A DNA stretch of 64,000 nt from an uncultured Bacteroidota bacterium (GCA_937871435.1 CALMQM010000122.1:1-64000), one strand, 5' to 3'. Positions 54,141 through 63,787 are shown, counted from the stretch's first letter. Translations and numbers: made by a program. Notes: generated from the letters alone by a model not told the origin.

Positions 54141-55286
54141 TTAGTTAGTAGGACAATTGATCTGCTTTGCAATTAGCAATTCACGCAGTAAACGAATCGA
54201 AATAATATCCAGCGTGCCCATAGTCTTTTCTACAATTTTCCCTTCGGCTTTGTCTTTCATTTCTTTCTCCGTAATCATATCCGCCATCATGGCACTTAGT
54301 TTTTTTCTCTCGTACTTTTTGTAAATAATATAAGCTTTCAATTGTTCGCTTGTCATTTTTTTACACGTATCACTCAATGTTTTTTTATCGACATCCATAA
54401 AAGCGACAGGATTTTTGTAATACAAATCTACCAGATCCCAGGCCGCATTTTTTTTCTGATAGTCGTCCGATATTTTATACAAAGCTCTATACCTGTATCC
54501 TTCCGTGTTGGTGATGTACACGTGGTTGTCTTCGTCAGTCAGCATTTTCCAGCGTTTGTATCCACCTTTTCCGTAGTACAAATAGGTGTTGTTGAATTTA
54601 CGGTTCAGTGTCCTGAATTTTTTCAAATCAAAACCATTCAACTGATCAAAGTACTTATTGCGAATGGAAATGGTACTCAGTTTTCCTCCACTATTCTCCG
54701 CGATTCGTTGCCATTGACGAACAGTTTTCCGTTCCCCGGGAACAGTACAATAAATAGGATAGATCGTCACACCTTCTGCACTGAGTTTTTCCATTGTGCG
54801 ATCAATGTTTTCTGCTCCCAACGTAACGTCACCATTTCCCACCAGGAAAATTATTTTAATCGCATCCGGATCTTTCGACCAGCTCACTTTTTTCAAACAA
54901 GTACTGAGAGCAGATCCAACATATTGATCACCCTTCTCTATTCGAGACGGAATTTTGTATAAAATATTGCTGAGCGGTTCAAAATCGGTTCCAAGATCAC
55001 GAATCAGTTTTGCGTAGCCATTCGATTTTCCATAACTGAATCTTGAATATGCCACCACCCCGATTCTGTAATTCGGCACTGGCTGACATCTGGAAAAAAA
55101 ATACCAATAGTCCCAAATGTGATTGCGTAAATGATCGATCAATCCATTGGCACTACTACTCAAATCAAGACAGAATACTACATCAACAGTCTGTCCGGTT
55201 GATTTCTGTGAATACACAGGGGAAGAGCGAAGAAGAGTAAAGAAGAGAAGGGATAAAAAAATCCTGAAAAACTGTTTTTGATGCAC
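54141..55286 (-). CDS. Exported von Willebrand factor A domain protein
   Basis: 381 residues. Signal peptide (~1-26). The vWA domain (~33-205) has an intact MIDAS start FCLDLSSSANGL (D-x-S-x-S) and IIFLVGNGDVTLG with the later Asp. The C-terminal third (~230-381) is helical and basic with no motif I know. Possibly periplasmic, adhesion- or complex-assembly-related. Probably co-transcribed with the DjlA-like gene, which suggests a folding connection (inference). Confidence 0.82.
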   Translation of the reverse strand: MHQKQFFRIFLSLLFFTLLRSSPVYSQKSTGQTVDVVFCLDLSSSANGLIDHLRNHIWDYWYFFSRCQPVPNYRIGVVAYSRFSYGKSNGYAKLIRDLGTDFEPLSNILYKIPSRIEKGDQYVGSALSTCLKKVSWSKDPDAIKIIFLVGNGDVTLGAENIDRTMEKLSAEGVTIYPIYCTVPGERKTVRQWQRIAENSGGKLSTISIRNKYFDQLNGFDLKKFRTLNRKFNNTYLYYGKGGYKRWKMLTDEDNHVYITNTEGYRYRALYKISDDYQKKNAAWDLVDLYYKNPVAFMDVDKKTLSDTCKKMTSEQLKAYIIYKKYERKKLSAMMADMITEKEMKDKAEGKIVEKTMGTLDIISIRLLRELLIAKQINCPTN

Positions 55287-55360
55287 GTGAATCCAAATAA
55301 ATCGTCAATGGGGCTGCAAAGGTAGTAAACGCCGAAAATTCTGGATACCTTTGCAGCGAT

Positions 55361-55717
55361 ATGGATATTCTTGATTTGCAGCTTTTAAAGTCCAGATGGG
55401 AGCGACTCTTGCTGATTCTGAGCGATCGTTTCGGTGAAGAGCCGGATCTTCAGGCTCTGCTTTTTTTGATCGGTGTGCAGGAACTTGGTCAGGGTCCACA
55501 GAAATATAGCAAGGATGAAAAGCAGGATCTGATGCACATCGCTACCTGTAAACTTCTCAGTCAATTTGGATATTATACACTTATTGGCGCCGATGAAAAC
55601 GGTTGGCCCAACTGGCAACTAAGCCAAAAACTGCCGCCACTGACTTTGCGCGAGCAAGACTTACTGCTGAAACAGGCTATTGTAGATTATTTTGAAAATG
55701 AGGCAGGAATTAATTAG
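55361..55717 (+). CDS. Conserved-looking hypothetical protein
   Basis: 118 residues, mainly helical, acidic: LLKSRWERLLLILSDRFGEE, DLQALLFLIGVQELGQGPQK, DLMHIATCKLLSQFGYYTLI. No signal or membrane helix. Good codon use and a clean start suggest a real gene. No family recognised. Divergent from the vWA gene. Confidence 0.75.
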   Translation: MDILDLQLLKSRWERLLLILSDRFGEEPDLQALLFLIGVQELGQGPQKYSKDEKQDLMHIATCKLLSQFGYYTLIGADENGWPNWQLSQKLPPLTLREQDLLLKQAIVDYFENEAGIN

Positions 55718-55792
55718 AAACGAGGTAATTAATTGGATGTAAGTGTCTTAAAACACTGTTGGCATTTAAAATTGGGAAGAGGGACGTAAAAA

Positions 55793-55890
55793 GGGGACGG
55801 GGGACTGGGGACGAGGGACGTTTAAGCAGTGACGAGGGACTGGGGACGAGGGACGTTTAAGCAGTGATGAGGGAGTAGGGACGAGGGACG
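55793..55890 (+). repeat. GGGACGA repeat with 35-base tandem unit and G-quadruplex motif
   Basis: A 35-base unit beginning GGGACTGGGGACGAGGGACG occurs at 55801-55835 and 55836-55870 (one base different), with a partial third copy to 55890. Bases 55793-55817 contain four G-runs with loops of 2, 3 and 4 bases, a strong quadruplex motif. A TCTTCACTCTTCA fragment of the second repeat family follows at 55902. Confidence 0.85.
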
Positions 55891-55929
55891 GAAAAAAAAG
55901 CTCTTCACTCTTCATTTTTCCTCTCGAAC

Positions 55930-56292
55930 TCAGAGCCGTGCAGTTTCATTCACTGTTTCGTGTTCTTTCAGACGAATAAATCCACGAGCAGTGTCGGCAT
56001 TTTTCACAACGATGTAATTCAAAAAAGCTTCCTGTTCAAAGTCAAATTCAGCTTTTCCCGCAGCATCACTGGGTTTGGTTACTCTTACATTAGCCTTTAC
56101 ACCATTGGTTGTATTCACTGCTGTATCCTGCCAAAGAGTAACACTGGCAGCCTGCACAGGTCTGGCCAGAGAATCTAAAACTGTCACAATAGCCCGGGTT
56201 GGACCATCCTTTTTACAAGACAAAAAAGTCATCACGGCAAAAACGCAAACCATAACCAAGCCTGTAAACAGACCACTTCTTTCTTTATTCAT
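55930..56292 (-). CDS. Small lipoprotein with transthyretin/carboxypeptidase-regulatory-like fold
   Basis: 120 residues. Lipoprotein signal with lipobox TFLSCKKD (Cys ~26). The mature part has ATVTVLDSLARPVQ-type and VTLWQDT strands like carboxypeptidase-regulatory (CarboxypepD_reg) Ig-like domains found in Bacteroidota surface lipoproteins. Function unknown. Divergent from the cyclophilin gene; starts are 57 bases apart. Confidence 0.78.
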   Translation of the reverse strand: MNKERSGLFTGLVMVCVFAVMTFLSCKKDGPTRAIVTVLDSLARPVQAASVTLWQDTAVNTTNGVKANVRVTKPSDAAGKAEFDFEQEAFLNYIVVKNADTARGFIRLKEHETVNETARL

Positions 56293-56349
56293 CTGATTTT
56301 GGTTAATATTGTGGGCTCAGCCCAACATACTACAAAAATAACAGAAAAA

Positions 56350-57030
56350 ATGAAGAAGTCCATACTCTTTCTTACTCTCTTTTTGTTAACCGTAAAACTG
56401 ACCCTTGCTCAACAGGATTCTGCAAGAACAATGAATGACAGCGTTGCCACTGACAGAATGGTTTTGATCAGTACTGATTATGGCGATATGAAGGTGAAGT
56501 TGTACAATGCAACTCCTCAGCATCGTGATAATTTTATCAAACTCGTCGCAGCCGGATTCTACGACAGTTTGCTTTTTCATCGCGTCATCAAAGGCTTTAT
56601 GATCCAGGGCGGAGATCCTGAATCAAAGCATGCACCGGCCGGACAGATGCTCGGTAACGGAGATGTCGGCTATACTATTCCTGCTGAATTTGTGGATTCA
56701 TTGTTCCATAAAAAAGGTGCTTTGTGCGCGGCTCGTACAGAAAATCCTGAAAAAGCTTCCAGCGGATGCCAGTTTTATATTGTACAAGGACAAGCATACA
56801 CTCCGGAACAAATGAACATGATGGAAATGCAGCGACGGATGAAAATTGGTGAGGCGCAAAAAGTTGTTTACTCAACTATTGGCGGCACACCATTTCTGGA
56901 TCATAACTATACCGTTTTCGGTGAAGTGGTAGAAGGACTTGATGTGATTGATAAAATTGCAGCAGTTCAAACAGCCCCGGGTGATCGTCCTGTACAAGAC
57001 GTGAGAATGAAAATGAAAGTGATTCAATGA
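56350..57030 (+). CDS. Exported peptidyl-prolyl cis-trans isomerase, cyclophilin type
   Basis: 226 residues from MKKSILFLTLFLLTVKLTLA, a signal peptide; the open frame further upstream begins at a TTG and adds no sense. The cyclophilin domain (~36-226) has LFHRVIKGFMIQGGDPESKH with the catalytic Arg, CQFYIVQGQAY, and FGEVVEGLDVIDKIAAV. An insert of ~25 residues (PEQMNMMEMQRRMK) is typical of Bacteroidota members. Periplasmic folding helper. Confidence 0.93.
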   Translation: MKKSILFLTLFLLTVKLTLAQQDSARTMNDSVATDRMVLISTDYGDMKVKLYNATPQHRDNFIKLVAAGFYDSLLFHRVIKGFMIQGGDPESKHAPAGQMLGNGDVGYTIPAEFVDSLFHKKGALCAARTENPEKASSGCQFYIVQGQAYTPEQMNMMEMQRRMKIGEAQKVVYSTIGGTPFLDHNYTVFGEVVEGLDVIDKIAAVQTAPGDRPVQDVRMKMKVIQ

Positions 57031-57106
57031 TAAAAATTATGATTGTTGATTGATGATTTTGGATTGGGAATTGAAATAACAGTTAGAAAAACCACAAACA
57101 ACAACT

Positions 57107-57191
57107 CCTCCCTCGTCCCTCGTCCCTCGTCCCTCGTTCATCGTCCCTCGTTCATCGTCCCCCGTCCCCCGTCCCTCGTCCCCTGTCCCTC
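57107..57191 (+). repeat. GTCCCTC-family repeat abutting the pheS start
   Basis: Tandem CCTCGTCC, GTTCATC and GTCCCCC units end with CCCCTGTCCCTC, 7 bases before the pheS ATG, as in the lspA leader. It is preceded at 57041-57075 by a GATTGTTGATTGATGATT-type stretch that resembles another simple repeat. Confidence 0.85.
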
Positions 57192-57198
57192 TTAAAAG

Positions 57199-58233
57199 AT
57201 GCAAGAAAAGATCAAAGAACTCATTACCGAAGTAGAATCCTACACTGCCACTACCAAAGAGGCATTGGAAACTTTCCGCTTGAAATTTCTTTCCAAGAAA
57301 GGAATACTCACCGATCTTTTTGCTGAGATGAAAAACATTCAACCGGATCAACGCAAAGCGTTCGGACAACTGGTGAATGAGTTGAAGGTAAAAGCAGAGG
57401 AGAAGATGAGTGTTTTTCAATCTGCTCTCGAAGATGCATCTGAGTCGGCTGCAGGAAGCGGATTGGATCTTACACTTCCGGCGGAACCGCTTCCTCTTGG
57501 TTCTCGTCATCCAATTTCATTGACGAAGAACCGGATATTGGATATTTTCAAACGCATTGGTTTCACCGTTTCTGACGGACCGGAAATAGAAGATGACTGG
57601 CATAATTTCTCTGCATTGAATTTTCCGGAGAATCATCCGGCGCGTGATATGCAGGATACTTTCTTTATTGAACAAAACGAGGGAAGTGATTCGATAGCAT
57701 TGCGAACACACACTTCTTCAGTTCAGGTAAGAGTGATGGAATCCTCCAAACCTCCGATTCGTATTCTCGCTCCCGGAAGAGTGTACAGGAATGAAGCCAT
57801 TTCAGCACGCGCACATTGTTTCTTTCATCAGGTGGAAGGATTGTATATAGATGAAGGAGTTTCTTTCGCTGATATGAAACAAAGCTTATTGTATTTCGCG
57901 GAGGAAATGTTCGGTAAAGGAACAGAGATTCGTCTACGACCTTCGTATTTTCCATTCACAGAACCTTCCGCTGAAATGGATGTGACCTGCAGCATTTGCA
58001 AAGGTAAAGGATGCAATGTTTGTAAGTACACAGGATGGCTGGAAATCATGGGTTGTGGAATGGTCGATCCGAATGTTCTGAAGAACTGCAATATTGATCC
58101 TGAAAAATATACCGGCTATGCATTCGGAATGGGAATTGAACGTATCGCCATGTTGTTGTACAATGTGAAAGACCTCCGTCTCTTCTCTGAAAATGATGTG
58201 CGCTTTCTTTCACAGTTCCGGGGTGAGAATTAG
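57199..58233 (+). CDS. pheS: Phenylalanyl-tRNA synthetase alpha subunit
   Basis: 344 residues. N-terminal coiled-coil arm (~1-90), then the class II catalytic domain: [20 protein letters not shown] (motif 1 region), [20 protein letters not shown] (motif 2 with Arg) and [14 protein letters not shown]-type motif 3 (reading [12 protein letters not shown]). A four-Cys cluster [12 protein letters not shown] sits before motif 3, as in many Bacteroidota PheS. The beta subunit pheT is not in the window. The leader is a GTCCCTC repeat. Confidence 0.97.
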   Translation: MQEKIKELITEVESYTATTKEALETFRLKFLSKKGILTDLFAEMKNIQPDQRKAFGQLVNELKVKAEEKMSVFQSALEDASESAAGSGLDLTLPAEPLPLGSRHPISLTKNRILDIFKRIGFTVSDGPEIEDDWHNFSALNFPENHPARDMQDTFFIEQNEGSDSIALRTHTSSVQVRVMESSKPPIRILAPGRVYRNEAISARAHCFFHQVEGLYIDEGVSFADMKQSLLYFAEEMFGKGTEIRLRPSYFPFTEPSAEMDVTCSICKGKGCNVCKYTGWLEIMGCGMVDPNVLKNCNIDPEKYTGYAFGMGIERIAMLLYNVKDLRLFSENDVRFLSQFRGEN

Positions 58234-58486
58234 TGATCCTCTTTTGTTATATCAACAAGTCTTACCGGGAATACTTTCAGAATTTTCTTATGAAGGATTT
58301 TTGATACTGTCTTTAAATTCACTCATTCTGTATTTCAGAATAAACTGTTGATGAATTTATATTCAGCATATGTGTCTGTTTGAAACCAAATACTACTTTT
58401 ATTTTCGAAAGAGTTTCTGATCACTTGCATTACAATCCTATCCTCAAATACGAATCCTGATTTCTTAAGAAATTTTCTCCGCTACT

Positions 58487-60769
58487 ATGAGATACTGTTA
58501 CTTTTATCTCTTTCTGTTTTTTCTTCTCTTATGGAATGTTGTTTCTTATGCTCAGGAACCTACGTACCGCCCGGTGAGAATAGGACAGGAGATTTCATTC
58601 GACGGTAAGCTGGATGAACCCGAATGGAACCAGGCAGAATCGATAGAGGATTTTATGCAGGAAGATCCATTCGCAGGTGCTATCCCGACGGAACGGACAC
58701 AATGTTACATGCTCTATACTGATGAATATTTATTTGTTGGTGTACGTGCATTCGATCATGATCCTTCGGCAATTTTACGCTACGGACTTGAGAGAGATTA
58801 TGACATCAATAAAGATGACGGTGTAGCTTTTGTAATAGATACTTATAACGACAAAAGTTCCGGATTGATTTTCGTGACCAATACATTGGGCGCCCGTTGG
58901 GACGAGGAATTCACCAGCGATGGAGGGAACGAAAATGAAAATTACAATACATTTTGGGACGCGAAATCCAATGTGGATTCATTGGGATATACTGTGGAAT
59001 TCAGAATTCCATTTTCTTCTTTGCGATTTCAAAGCAAGGATACTGTGACGATGGGTTTTCGTTTTGTTCGACTGATCAAGAGAAAAAATGAATACCTGAT
59101 CTATCCAAAATGTGATGTAAAAATCAGCAGTCCGTACTTCAAAGTATCTCTTGGAAGAGAAATGCAATTTACAGGATTGAAAACACACAAACCATTTTAT
59201 ATCATTCCATATGCCATTGCCGGCTTCGCGCAAAGTAGTCAGCTCACCACAGCAGGTGATCGTTACGAAACAGTAAATGAATGGATCCCACGCAAACATT
59301 TTACTTCCAATGAAACACTGGATAAAATTATCAGCAATATCGGGACAGATGTGAAATATGGCCTGAGTAAAAATTTTACGCTTGATTTTACAGTGAACAC
59401 AGATTTCGCACAGGCGGAAGTTGACAACAGGATCATCAATCTTAGTAAATACGAAGTAAATCTTCCTGAGAAAAGAGGTTTCTTCCTTGAGTCAAGAAAC
59501 TATCTGGGATACAGTTTTGGTTCCGGTGCCCAAATGTTCATTTCCAGAAGTATTGGCAGGGAAAATAATCAGGTAGTACCTATCATTACCGGTGCGCGTG
59601 TAACAGGAAAGAGTCACGGCTGGCAAATGGGTTTTCTGGAAATGCAAACAAAAGCGATCAAAGATGCAGGTATCGATCCGCATAACTTTTTTGTTTTCAG
59701 AACAAGGAAAGATATTGACAAGCTGGGAAGTTTTGTTGGAGGAATTGTCACCAACCGTTACAATACTAATTCCGGACAGGAATCGGGACAAACAATTGGC
59801 TGGGATGTTGTGAAATTTATTAACCGACAAGTCGTGCTGGTAGGAGGTATGGTTGGAACGTTTGAATCACTCAAATTTTCTCCTTCGAATACAAACTTCT
59901 GGACAACTCCGATGCATTATGAAATCGCGATTTTCCGCAATGCGCGTGAAGGTTGGTTTTACAATCTGCAACAGGATTATATCGGAGAAAAGTTCAGACC
60001 CTTGATGGGATTTATATATGAAAATGATTTGTGGAATACCAATGCTGGTATTGGAAAACAATACAATGCCGGAAGTGCGAGTAAAATCCAGTATGTTTCT
60101 GTGAGTCTTAATTCCAACTTTAAAGCGAAAGCAATTTCAGGGATTACCGAAACACGTTACATTGATGCCAAATCCGTTATAACCTGGAAGAGCGGAGCGG
60201 AGTTGTCAATCATTCCTTATTCTTATCAGGAAGACAGAATTTTCGATTCATTTGAATTAGGAAAAGACATTACCATAGAGCCCGGACTATACCGCATGAT
60301 CACTTCATCCTTCAACCTCACTGGTCCGACGAAGAGTAATGTCAAATCTTCTATTGGTGTAACGGCGGGAAAATTCTACAGCGGAGACAGGATTTCTGTT
60401 ACTCCTTCATTGTTATACAATTTTTCCAGCCACCTTCTTGCCGGCATTGATTATGAATTCAACCATATTCAGTTTCCTGAAAGTTTTTCATTTTACAGAG
60501 ACGGATTATTTGAAACCAACCTTGTCCGACTCAACGTGTCGTATTATTTCTCACCGAAATTTTCTGTGAAACTGTTTACGCAATATGAAGACATTTCAAA
60601 CGAAATCAGCAGTAATCTGCGGGTTCGTTACAATCCTCAAGAAGGAACGGATTTGTATGTAGTGTTTAATCAGGGATTAAATACTGATCGAAATATTTAC
60701 CAGCCGCACAAAGAATTAATTCAGGAGCAAGCGGTAACTGTAAAATTCATTCGGACAATTGGTTTGTGA
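58487..60769 (+). CDS. DUF5916 protein: CBM9-like domain plus outer-membrane beta-barrel
   Basis: 760 residues. Signal peptide (~1-22). The N-terminal CBM9-like domain (~30-235) has ISFDGKLDEPEWNQAESIED, YLFVGVRAFDHDP and YTVEFRIPFSSLRF. DUF5916 follows (~240-760), rich in amphipathic beta strands and ending in an aromatic-containing strand (AVTVKFIRTIGL), consistent with an outer-membrane barrel. NTDFAQAEVDNRIINLSKYE is the conserved DUF5916 block. Function is unknown for the family; a surface carbohydrate role is inferred. 253 bases without a gene precede it. Confidence 0.88.
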   Translation: MRYCYFYLFLFFLLLWNVVSYAQEPTYRPVRIGQEISFDGKLDEPEWNQAESIEDFMQEDPFAGAIPTERTQCYMLYTDEYLFVGVRAFDHDPSAILRYGLERDYDINKDDGVAFVIDTYNDKSSGLIFVTNTLGARWDEEFTSDGGNENENYNTFWDAKSNVDSLGYTVEFRIPFSSLRFQSKDTVTMGFRFVRLIKRKNEYLIYPKCDVKISSPYFKVSLGREMQFTGLKTHKPFYIIPYAIAGFAQSSQLTTAGDRYETVNEWIPRKHFTSNETLDKIISNIGTDVKYGLSKNFTLDFTVNTDFAQAEVDNRIINLSKYEVNLPEKRGFFLESRNYLGYSFGSGAQMFISRSIGRENNQVVPIITGARVTGKSHGWQMGFLEMQTKAIKDAGIDPHNFFVFRTRKDIDKLGSFVGGIVTNRYNTNSGQESGQTIGWDVVKFINRQVVLVGGMVGTFESLKFSPSNTNFWTTPMHYEIAIFRNAREGWFYNLQQDYIGEKFRPLMGFIYENDLWNTNAGIGKQYNAGSASKIQYVSVSLNSNFKAKAISGITETRYIDAKSVITWKSGAELSIIPYSYQEDRIFDSFELGKDITIEPGLYRMITSSFNLTGPTKSNVKSSIGVTAGKFYSGDRISVTPSLLYNFSSHLLAGIDYEFNHIQFPESFSFYRDGLFETNLVRLNVSYYFSPKFSVKLFTQYEDISNEISSNLRVRYNPQEGTDLYVVFNQGLNTDRNIYQPHKELIQEQAVTVKFIRTIGL

Positions 60770-60810
60770 ATGATTTCAAACAACCTTCCATAAATTCCTG
60801 GCAGTATACT

Positions 60811-61371
60811 TCAAACAGAATAATTGAGAAGAGAATAAATTACCGAATCCAGGAATTTTCCATCGTAGTAATAATTTTCTTTAAAATGCGCTTCTTTTCG
60901 AAAGCCGACTTTCTCCAATAATTTTGCGGAGGCTATGTTGGAAGGATTAATGTTTGCTTCTACTGAATGCAGATTGATTTGTTTGAAGCCAAAATCCAGC
61001 ACAAATTGAATTGCTTCAGTCATCAAACCCTGTTGATGATACGCTGAATCCAACAGATATCCTATTTCTGCACGGTAATTCATGGCATCAATTTTCCAGA
61101 AACCTATTGTTCCGATAAATCGTTTGTCTGACTTGTGTACTATTCCCCAGGTAATGGAACTGCTATTTTCAATTCCTTCTTCTATCAATCGAATCAGAGC
61201 CTCCACTTCTTCCACATTTTTTGCCAACGGTCGGTCGAGGTAACGCATCACTGCCGGATCTGTACGGAAATTGTATAAAAGAGGAGCATCAGAAATGTCT
61301 AACTTTCTCATCGTAAGACGAGATGTTTCAATCAGTGGGAACGAAGAAAAATCAAGATTCTGGTTTTGCAT
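60811..61371 (-). CDS. GNAT acetyltransferase, RimJ/RimL type
   Basis: 186 residues. Start block LIETSRLTMRKLDISDAPLL, central FIGTIGFWKIDAMNYRAEIG and the acetyl-CoA loop region SAYHQQGLMTEAIQFVLDFG (Q-x2-G-x-M/A variant), then NIASAKLLEKVGFRKE. It probably acetylates an N-terminal or small amine; substrate unknown. Last of three closely spaced minus-strand genes (61730, 61386, 60811). Confidence 0.93.
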   Translation of the reverse strand: MQNQNLDFSSFPLIETSRLTMRKLDISDAPLLYNFRTDPAVMRYLDRPLAKNVEEVEALIRLIEEGIENSSSITWGIVHKSDKRFIGTIGFWKIDAMNYRAEIGYLLDSAYHQQGLMTEAIQFVLDFGFKQINLHSVEANINPSNIASAKLLEKVGFRKEAHFKENYYYDGKFLDSVIYSLLNYSV

Positions 61372-61385
61372 AGGAAAGCTCCGGA

Positions 61386-61730
61386 TTAGAATTCAGTATT
61401 GTATTTAGCGGCAAGTTTGGCGGGAGCTACTGTACAATAAGATCGGGTAAGAGCATCTTTGAACAAACTTTTTTTTACTTTTTTTAATTCCACCAATGTC
61501 CATCCGAATTTACCCCATTTGTTTGGAACAGGATAAATCACTCCCGGTTGTATGGAGCAAAACACGTTTTGATCAATTTCGCTGAAACGTAAACAGGCAC
61601 GATTGAATTTACTGTTCATCGTGGCGAATATTTTTTTCTTCACCACAAATGAAGTTACTTCGAAATGCGGTTGTTCAGAAGTCTCTTCAAATGACAATGC
61701 GAATTCTCTTACAAAATCCAATGTTACCAT
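61386..61730 (-). CDS. MmcQ/YjbR family protein
   Basis: 114 residues with the YjbR fold: VREFALSFEETSEQPHFEVT, KKIFATMNSKFNRACLRFS, PVPNKWGKFGWTLVELKKV and a C-terminal helix. The family has a double-wing DNA-binding-like fold, but the role is unproven. Its ATG overlaps the stop of the membrane protein upstream by one base (TGATG), so translation is coupled. Confidence 0.9.
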   Translation of the reverse strand: MVTLDFVREFALSFEETSEQPHFEVTSFVVKKKIFATMNSKFNRACLRFSEIDQNVFCSIQPGVIYPVPNKWGKFGWTLVELKKVKKSLFKDALTRSYCTVAPAKLAAKYNTEF

Positions 61731-62995
61731 CAGCTCGTTTTTTTTCTGGTTGTTGAAATTGTGAATAGAGTCGGTCGGCAGATCACCAGCAATAGTATCA
61801 GGACCAATGCTCCATATGTGACAATTTTAAAATGCTGAGAAATCTGATTGAGTTCTTTGCCAATCAATCCGTCTGTTGTTAGTGTCGTGCAAACAAAAAA
61901 CAGCATAGCCGGAAATCGTAACCACTGAAATAATTTTTTCGTCGGCTTGTCATTCGATTCATACAGACATACCATAAAAGCGGAGGTATAAAAAACTGCC
62001 GGAATCATAAATACAAAGGCATATTTCTGTTGATGCGGAAACACTAACGGAACAAGAAGAAACAGATAAGATAATTCATAAAGTTCTTTCATACGACTGC
62101 CGGCATTTTTGAATGGTGGCCAGCGAAGGAAATATATAGTAAGTGAAACAAGACAAAGCCGAATACAATTCATTACTAAAATTGCGGAACTTTCTGAAAG
62201 AGAAAGAATGTTTCTTGGAAGATTAATTTCTCCGATAGTAGGAGTGAGGAGAGTTGGAATTAATGCAGTAAGACTGTGTGGACCCAAGCCTGTTTCGAGA
62301 AGATGTTCTTCGTTAGAAGGATTAATTGTTCCCCACCAACTTTGATAGAGCAACGTATTAAAATCCCAACCGATAATTACTGCGGGCAGGAAAAGAAATA
62401 CAACTAAAAAGAGTAAGCAGCTGACAAAACTTTTCCATTCATTTCTGTACAAAAGGTAGGGCAATAACACAATTGGTAAAATTTTTATGTTGATAATCAG
62501 AGCGAGCAACATCCCGCCGCGGATATATTTTTGTTCTCTGAATAACCGAATGCTTTCCAATGAACCCCACAGTAAAAAAATGGTGAGTTGAATAAGAGAA
62601 AAATTGTAGAGGATAAAACGCAGATTCAGCAGGAAGGTTAAAGTCAGTATCCATTGCAACTGTCTTTCAGAAACAAGTTCGAGATCGAGATAATGAACGA
62701 GTAATTTGCCGATCCGATACAAACACCAGACATTGAAAAGCAGCCAGATCAGATTTGGAATAAAATTCGGGAGATGTGTAAATGGAATCAACAAGATGGC
62801 CCATAAAGGGCTGTAAAAATAAAGACAGGAATGTCCTTCCTTAATATAAATCCACTTTTGATAGGGATTCTCTCCGGAATTCACCAGTTTCGCCGCCTCC
62901 AGAAAGACTTTGAAATCGCCATCACCCGTCGCTTGTTTCACGAGATATGCAAGCACACAAATTCCAATGAAGTAAGGGAGAAATTTGCGAATCAT
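61730..62995 (-). CDS. Polytopic membrane glycosyltransferase, GT87/DUF2029-like
   Basis: 421 residues with about 10 membrane segments. The first loop GDGDFKVFLEAAKLVNSGEN PYQ and the CLYFYSPLWAILLIPFTHLP segment are typical of GT87 polyprenyl-phosphate-mannose-dependent transferases (D-F pair, Y-x-P-P/L). VFPHQQKYAFVFMIPAVFYT is the late conserved region. Periplasmic-facing catalysis by analogy. Coupled to the MmcQ gene by a stop-start overlap. Confidence 0.82.
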   Translation of the reverse strand: MIRKFLPYFIGICVLAYLVKQATGDGDFKVFLEAAKLVNSGENPYQKWIYIKEGHSCLYFYSPLWAILLIPFTHLPNFIPNLIWLLFNVWCLYRIGKLLVHYLDLELVSERQLQWILTLTFLLNLRFILYNFSLIQLTIFLLWGSLESIRLFREQKYIRGGMLLALIINIKILPIVLLPYLLYRNEWKSFVSCLLFLVVFLFLPAVIIGWDFNTLLYQSWWGTINPSNEEHLLETGLGPHSLTALIPTLLTPTIGEINLPRNILSLSESSAILVMNCIRLCLVSLTIYFLRWPPFKNAGSRMKELYELSYLFLLVPLVFPHQQKYAFVFMIPAVFYTSAFMVCLYESNDKPTKKLFQWLRFPAMLFFVCTTLTTDGLIGKELNQISQHFKIVTYGALVLILLLVICRPTLFTISTTRKKTS

Positions 62996-63190
62996 TTTTT
63001 ATTCTTCGGGCAGGAGGGGTTTATTTTCCCTGAGTTTTATTCCTGCTCAATGTACTAAGGTCGACTCTAAAAACCAATTTTGATTGTGATGATGGAAAAT
63101 AAATTCATGCAGCAATTTTGAAAAGATTGATTCTGAATTAAAGTACTGAATGAAATTTACCTGCATAGAATTCAGTTTGTTGAATACCGA

Positions 63191-63739
63191 TCAGAAATCA
63201 ATTCCGGTAGGCAGACCATCCAGGCTCTTGCTGTTTTTTTCCCTGACATACAATTTTAATCCTTCCTCTCCTTTTTTCTCCGCCCAGTCAAAGTGAATTT
63301 GTCTTTCACCTTCGTACGAATATAGTGGGACCCCGAATCCACAGGATGTTTGAACAAGATCAATTTTTGCAAGGATGATCTGACGTGTACTTGGATAGAT
63401 TGTAAAATGATGAGCGATATTTTTCCATTCATCAGAATCCTTCTGTACGGAATTTCCTTTCCCATAGAGACGCAGAATATTCGGACTGCCTTCAAATGAG
63501 CAGAACATAAAAGTGATTCTGCCATTTTCTAATGTGTGCGCGGCAGTTTCATTTCCGCTGCTCACCAGATCCATATAACCAACTCTGCCATCGGGTAAAA
63601 TGCGAAAACAGTCCAGACCTTTGGGTGAAAGATTCACTCGGCCTTCAGCGCCCAATGGAGCTGTCGCGACAAAAAAGAGATGTTGTTTTGAAATAAATTC
63701 TTTGTGTGGTTCTGTTAATTCAGAAAAGAACTTGCCCAT
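63191..63739 (-). CDS. Pyridoxamine 5'-phosphate oxidase-family protein
   Basis: 182 residues. FFVATAPLGAEGRVNLSPKG, VGYMDLVSSGNETAAHTLEN and RITFMFCSFEGSPNILRLYG are the split-barrel FMN-binding blocks of the PPOX group. C-terminal QTSCGFGVPLY is a family block. Possibly an FMN- or F420-dependent reductase; substrate unknown. The frame-internal ATG MGKFFSELTEPHKEF fits as the start. Confidence 0.9.
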   Translation of the reverse strand: MGKFFSELTEPHKEFISKQHLFFVATAPLGAEGRVNLSPKGLDCFRILPDGRVGYMDLVSSGNETAAHTLENGRITFMFCSFEGSPNILRLYGKGNSVQKDSDEWKNIAHHFTIYPSTRQIILAKIDLVQTSCGFGVPLYSYEGERQIHFDWAEKKGEEGLKLYVREKNSKSLDGLPTGIDF

Positions 63740-63787
63740 GGTTTTTGCAAATGATTAATATTTTTTGAAAATGAATTCCTGTCGTCC

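Noticed and set aside
56075-56296. 73-codon plus-strand frame before the cyclophilin gene
   Set aside because: Antisense to the small lipoprotein gene, which has a convincing lipobox and strands.
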